From: Terriglobia bacterium
GTDB taxonomy: Bacteria; Acidobacteriota; Terriglobia; Bryobacterales; Bryobacteraceae
Assembly (NCBI GenBank): GCA_016650235.1
Contig: JAENWC010000003.1
Location: 1 to 36,279, forward strand
Direction of reading: 5' to 3'
Length of the DNA stretch: 36,279 nucleotides
Made by a program: the position numbers and the translations under genes. The notes below the pieces were generated by a model that saw only the letters and a program-made list of their open reading frames with translations, searched no databases and was not told the origin of the DNA. Numbering within the stretch: position 1 is the stretch's first letter; the number at the start of each line of letters is the position of its first letter. Shown in pieces: positions 35,744 through 36,279 of this stretch.

Positions 35744-36279
35744 AATCTCTTCCGCATACAAGGCGCCGGCCGCGGTCTCTTCATGCTTGAAGAACACATA
35801 CACATCCTTGCCCTCCGCCACCAACTCGCGCGCCTTCCTTCCGATCTCCTGCCGCTCTTCGACTGTGTAGTCAGCCTTACGCAGCCGGAAGTAGACAAAG
35901 TCGGCCGTAACGCGTTCCGGAACCGTAAGCCTTTCCGACTCCGCCAAGCACAGCGCGACGTTGTGCCGGGCGAGCAGATCGCACACCGGATCCTCCAACC
36001 AGGACTTGTGCCGGAACTCGATGGCGCAGCGTACATCGGTTGGAAGGTCTCCCAGAAATCCGGCCAACTTCTCCATGTCGCACGCCATGTTCGGGGGAAG
36101 CTGGAATAACACAGGCCCCAACCGCCCCTGCACCCGCAGCGGATCGATCGCTTTGAAGAAGACTTCCGTGAACTCGGACCGCGTCAGGCGCAGGATGTGC
36201 GTGATCCGCATGTGCGCCTTCACCACAAACACAAATCCGGGCGAGGTCTGCTCCAGCCAGCCTGACAGCGTTCCTGGCG
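35729..36279 (-). CDS. DUF72 family protein, 5' part beyond the window
   Basis: The open frame runs from the right edge to a stop at 35729, so the N-terminus is missing. Visible motifs are GFVFVVKAHMRITHILRL, GPVLFQLPPNM, CAIEFRHKSW, ADFVYFRLRK and VYVFFKHEETAAGALYAEEI, matching the C-terminal three quarters of DUF72 (YecE-like) proteins. These TIM-barrel proteins are widespread in bacteria and their biochemical role is not established. The upstream part reads GTLSGWLEQTSPGF. An in-window GTG at 36232 begins mid-family and is not the true start. The 3' end overlaps addA by 15 bases. Confidence 0.9.
   Translation of the reverse strand, partial: PGTLSGWLEQTSPGFVFVVKAHMRITHILRLTRSEFTEVFFKAIDPLRVQGRLGPVLFQLPPNMACDMEKLAGFLGDLPTDVRCAIEFRHKSWLEDPVCDLLARHNVALCLAESERLTVPERVTADFVYFRLRKADYTVEERQEIGRKARELVAEGKDVYVFFKHEETAAGALYAEEILNAQ

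Noticed and set aside
1-36279. CRISPR arrays, tRNA/rRNA genes, insertion sequences, prophage genes
   Set aside because: No regularly spaced repeats, tRNA-like cloverleafs, transposase or phage proteins were seen on reading both strands.

Overview
The window reads as a piece of a high-GC Gram-negative chromosome, most likely an Acidobacteriota of the Solibacter/Bryobacter type. This is inferred from the gene mix and not from any marker gene. Pointers are MacB-like permeases, Tat-exported Gfo/Idh/MocA and enolase-superfamily proteins, a DUF1080 hydrolase, a planctomycete-type cytochrome/DUF1587/DUF1595 protein, leucine-rich repeat (LRR) proteins and an AddAB-type recombinase. No rRNA, tRNA, CRISPR array, transposase or prophage gene was seen. 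Coding density is very high, many neighbours overlap by ATGA or TGATG, and no gap above 300 bases is left unexplained.

Left part (1-5138, minus strand): a secreted M4-type zinc metallopeptidase that runs off the left edge, then a compact type II restriction-modification pair (XamI-like endonuclease and N6-adenine methyltransferase, ATGA-coupled). Next (5388-13386, plus strand) is a housekeeping run: tyrS, two MacB/FtsX-type permeases without an ATPase, a double GNAT protein, folP, cysS and a Cys/Met-metabolism PLP enzyme. A 12-bp inverted repeat with a third repeat copy lies in front of tyrS.

Region 13387-14537 is a graveyard of small broken genes: a frameshifted unknown gene, the C-terminal tail of a lost transsulfuration enzyme, and a DUF433/DUF5615 toxin-antitoxin-like pair with a +1 frameshift in one gene and an amber stop in the other.

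Region 14653-17638 (minus) is the best candidate for a coherent, little-described system. A pentaheme c-type cytochrome, an FMN alpha-hydroxy-acid dehydrogenase with an apparent Tat signal, and a secreted BsuPI-domain protein are tightly packed, suggesting periplasmic oxidation of a 2-hydroxy acid with electrons passed to a multiheme cytochrome. Divergently, 17678-23277 (plus) is a coupled run: Tat-exported galactonate/mannonate-dehydratase-like enolase, two exported LRR proteins, a second PLP gamma-family enzyme and a truncated exported amidohydrolase.

The amidohydrolase and a convergent cytochrome/DUF1587/DUF1595 gene both lose their 3' ends at one point near 23276, which looks like a deletion scar or a chimeric join. 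Then follow a MatB-like acyl-CoA synthetase, an MFS transporter, a frameshifted glyoxalase/VOC gene, an exported Gfo/Idh/MocA oxidoreductase, a DUF1080 hydrolase, the addB-addA pair and, at the right edge, a partial DUF72 gene.
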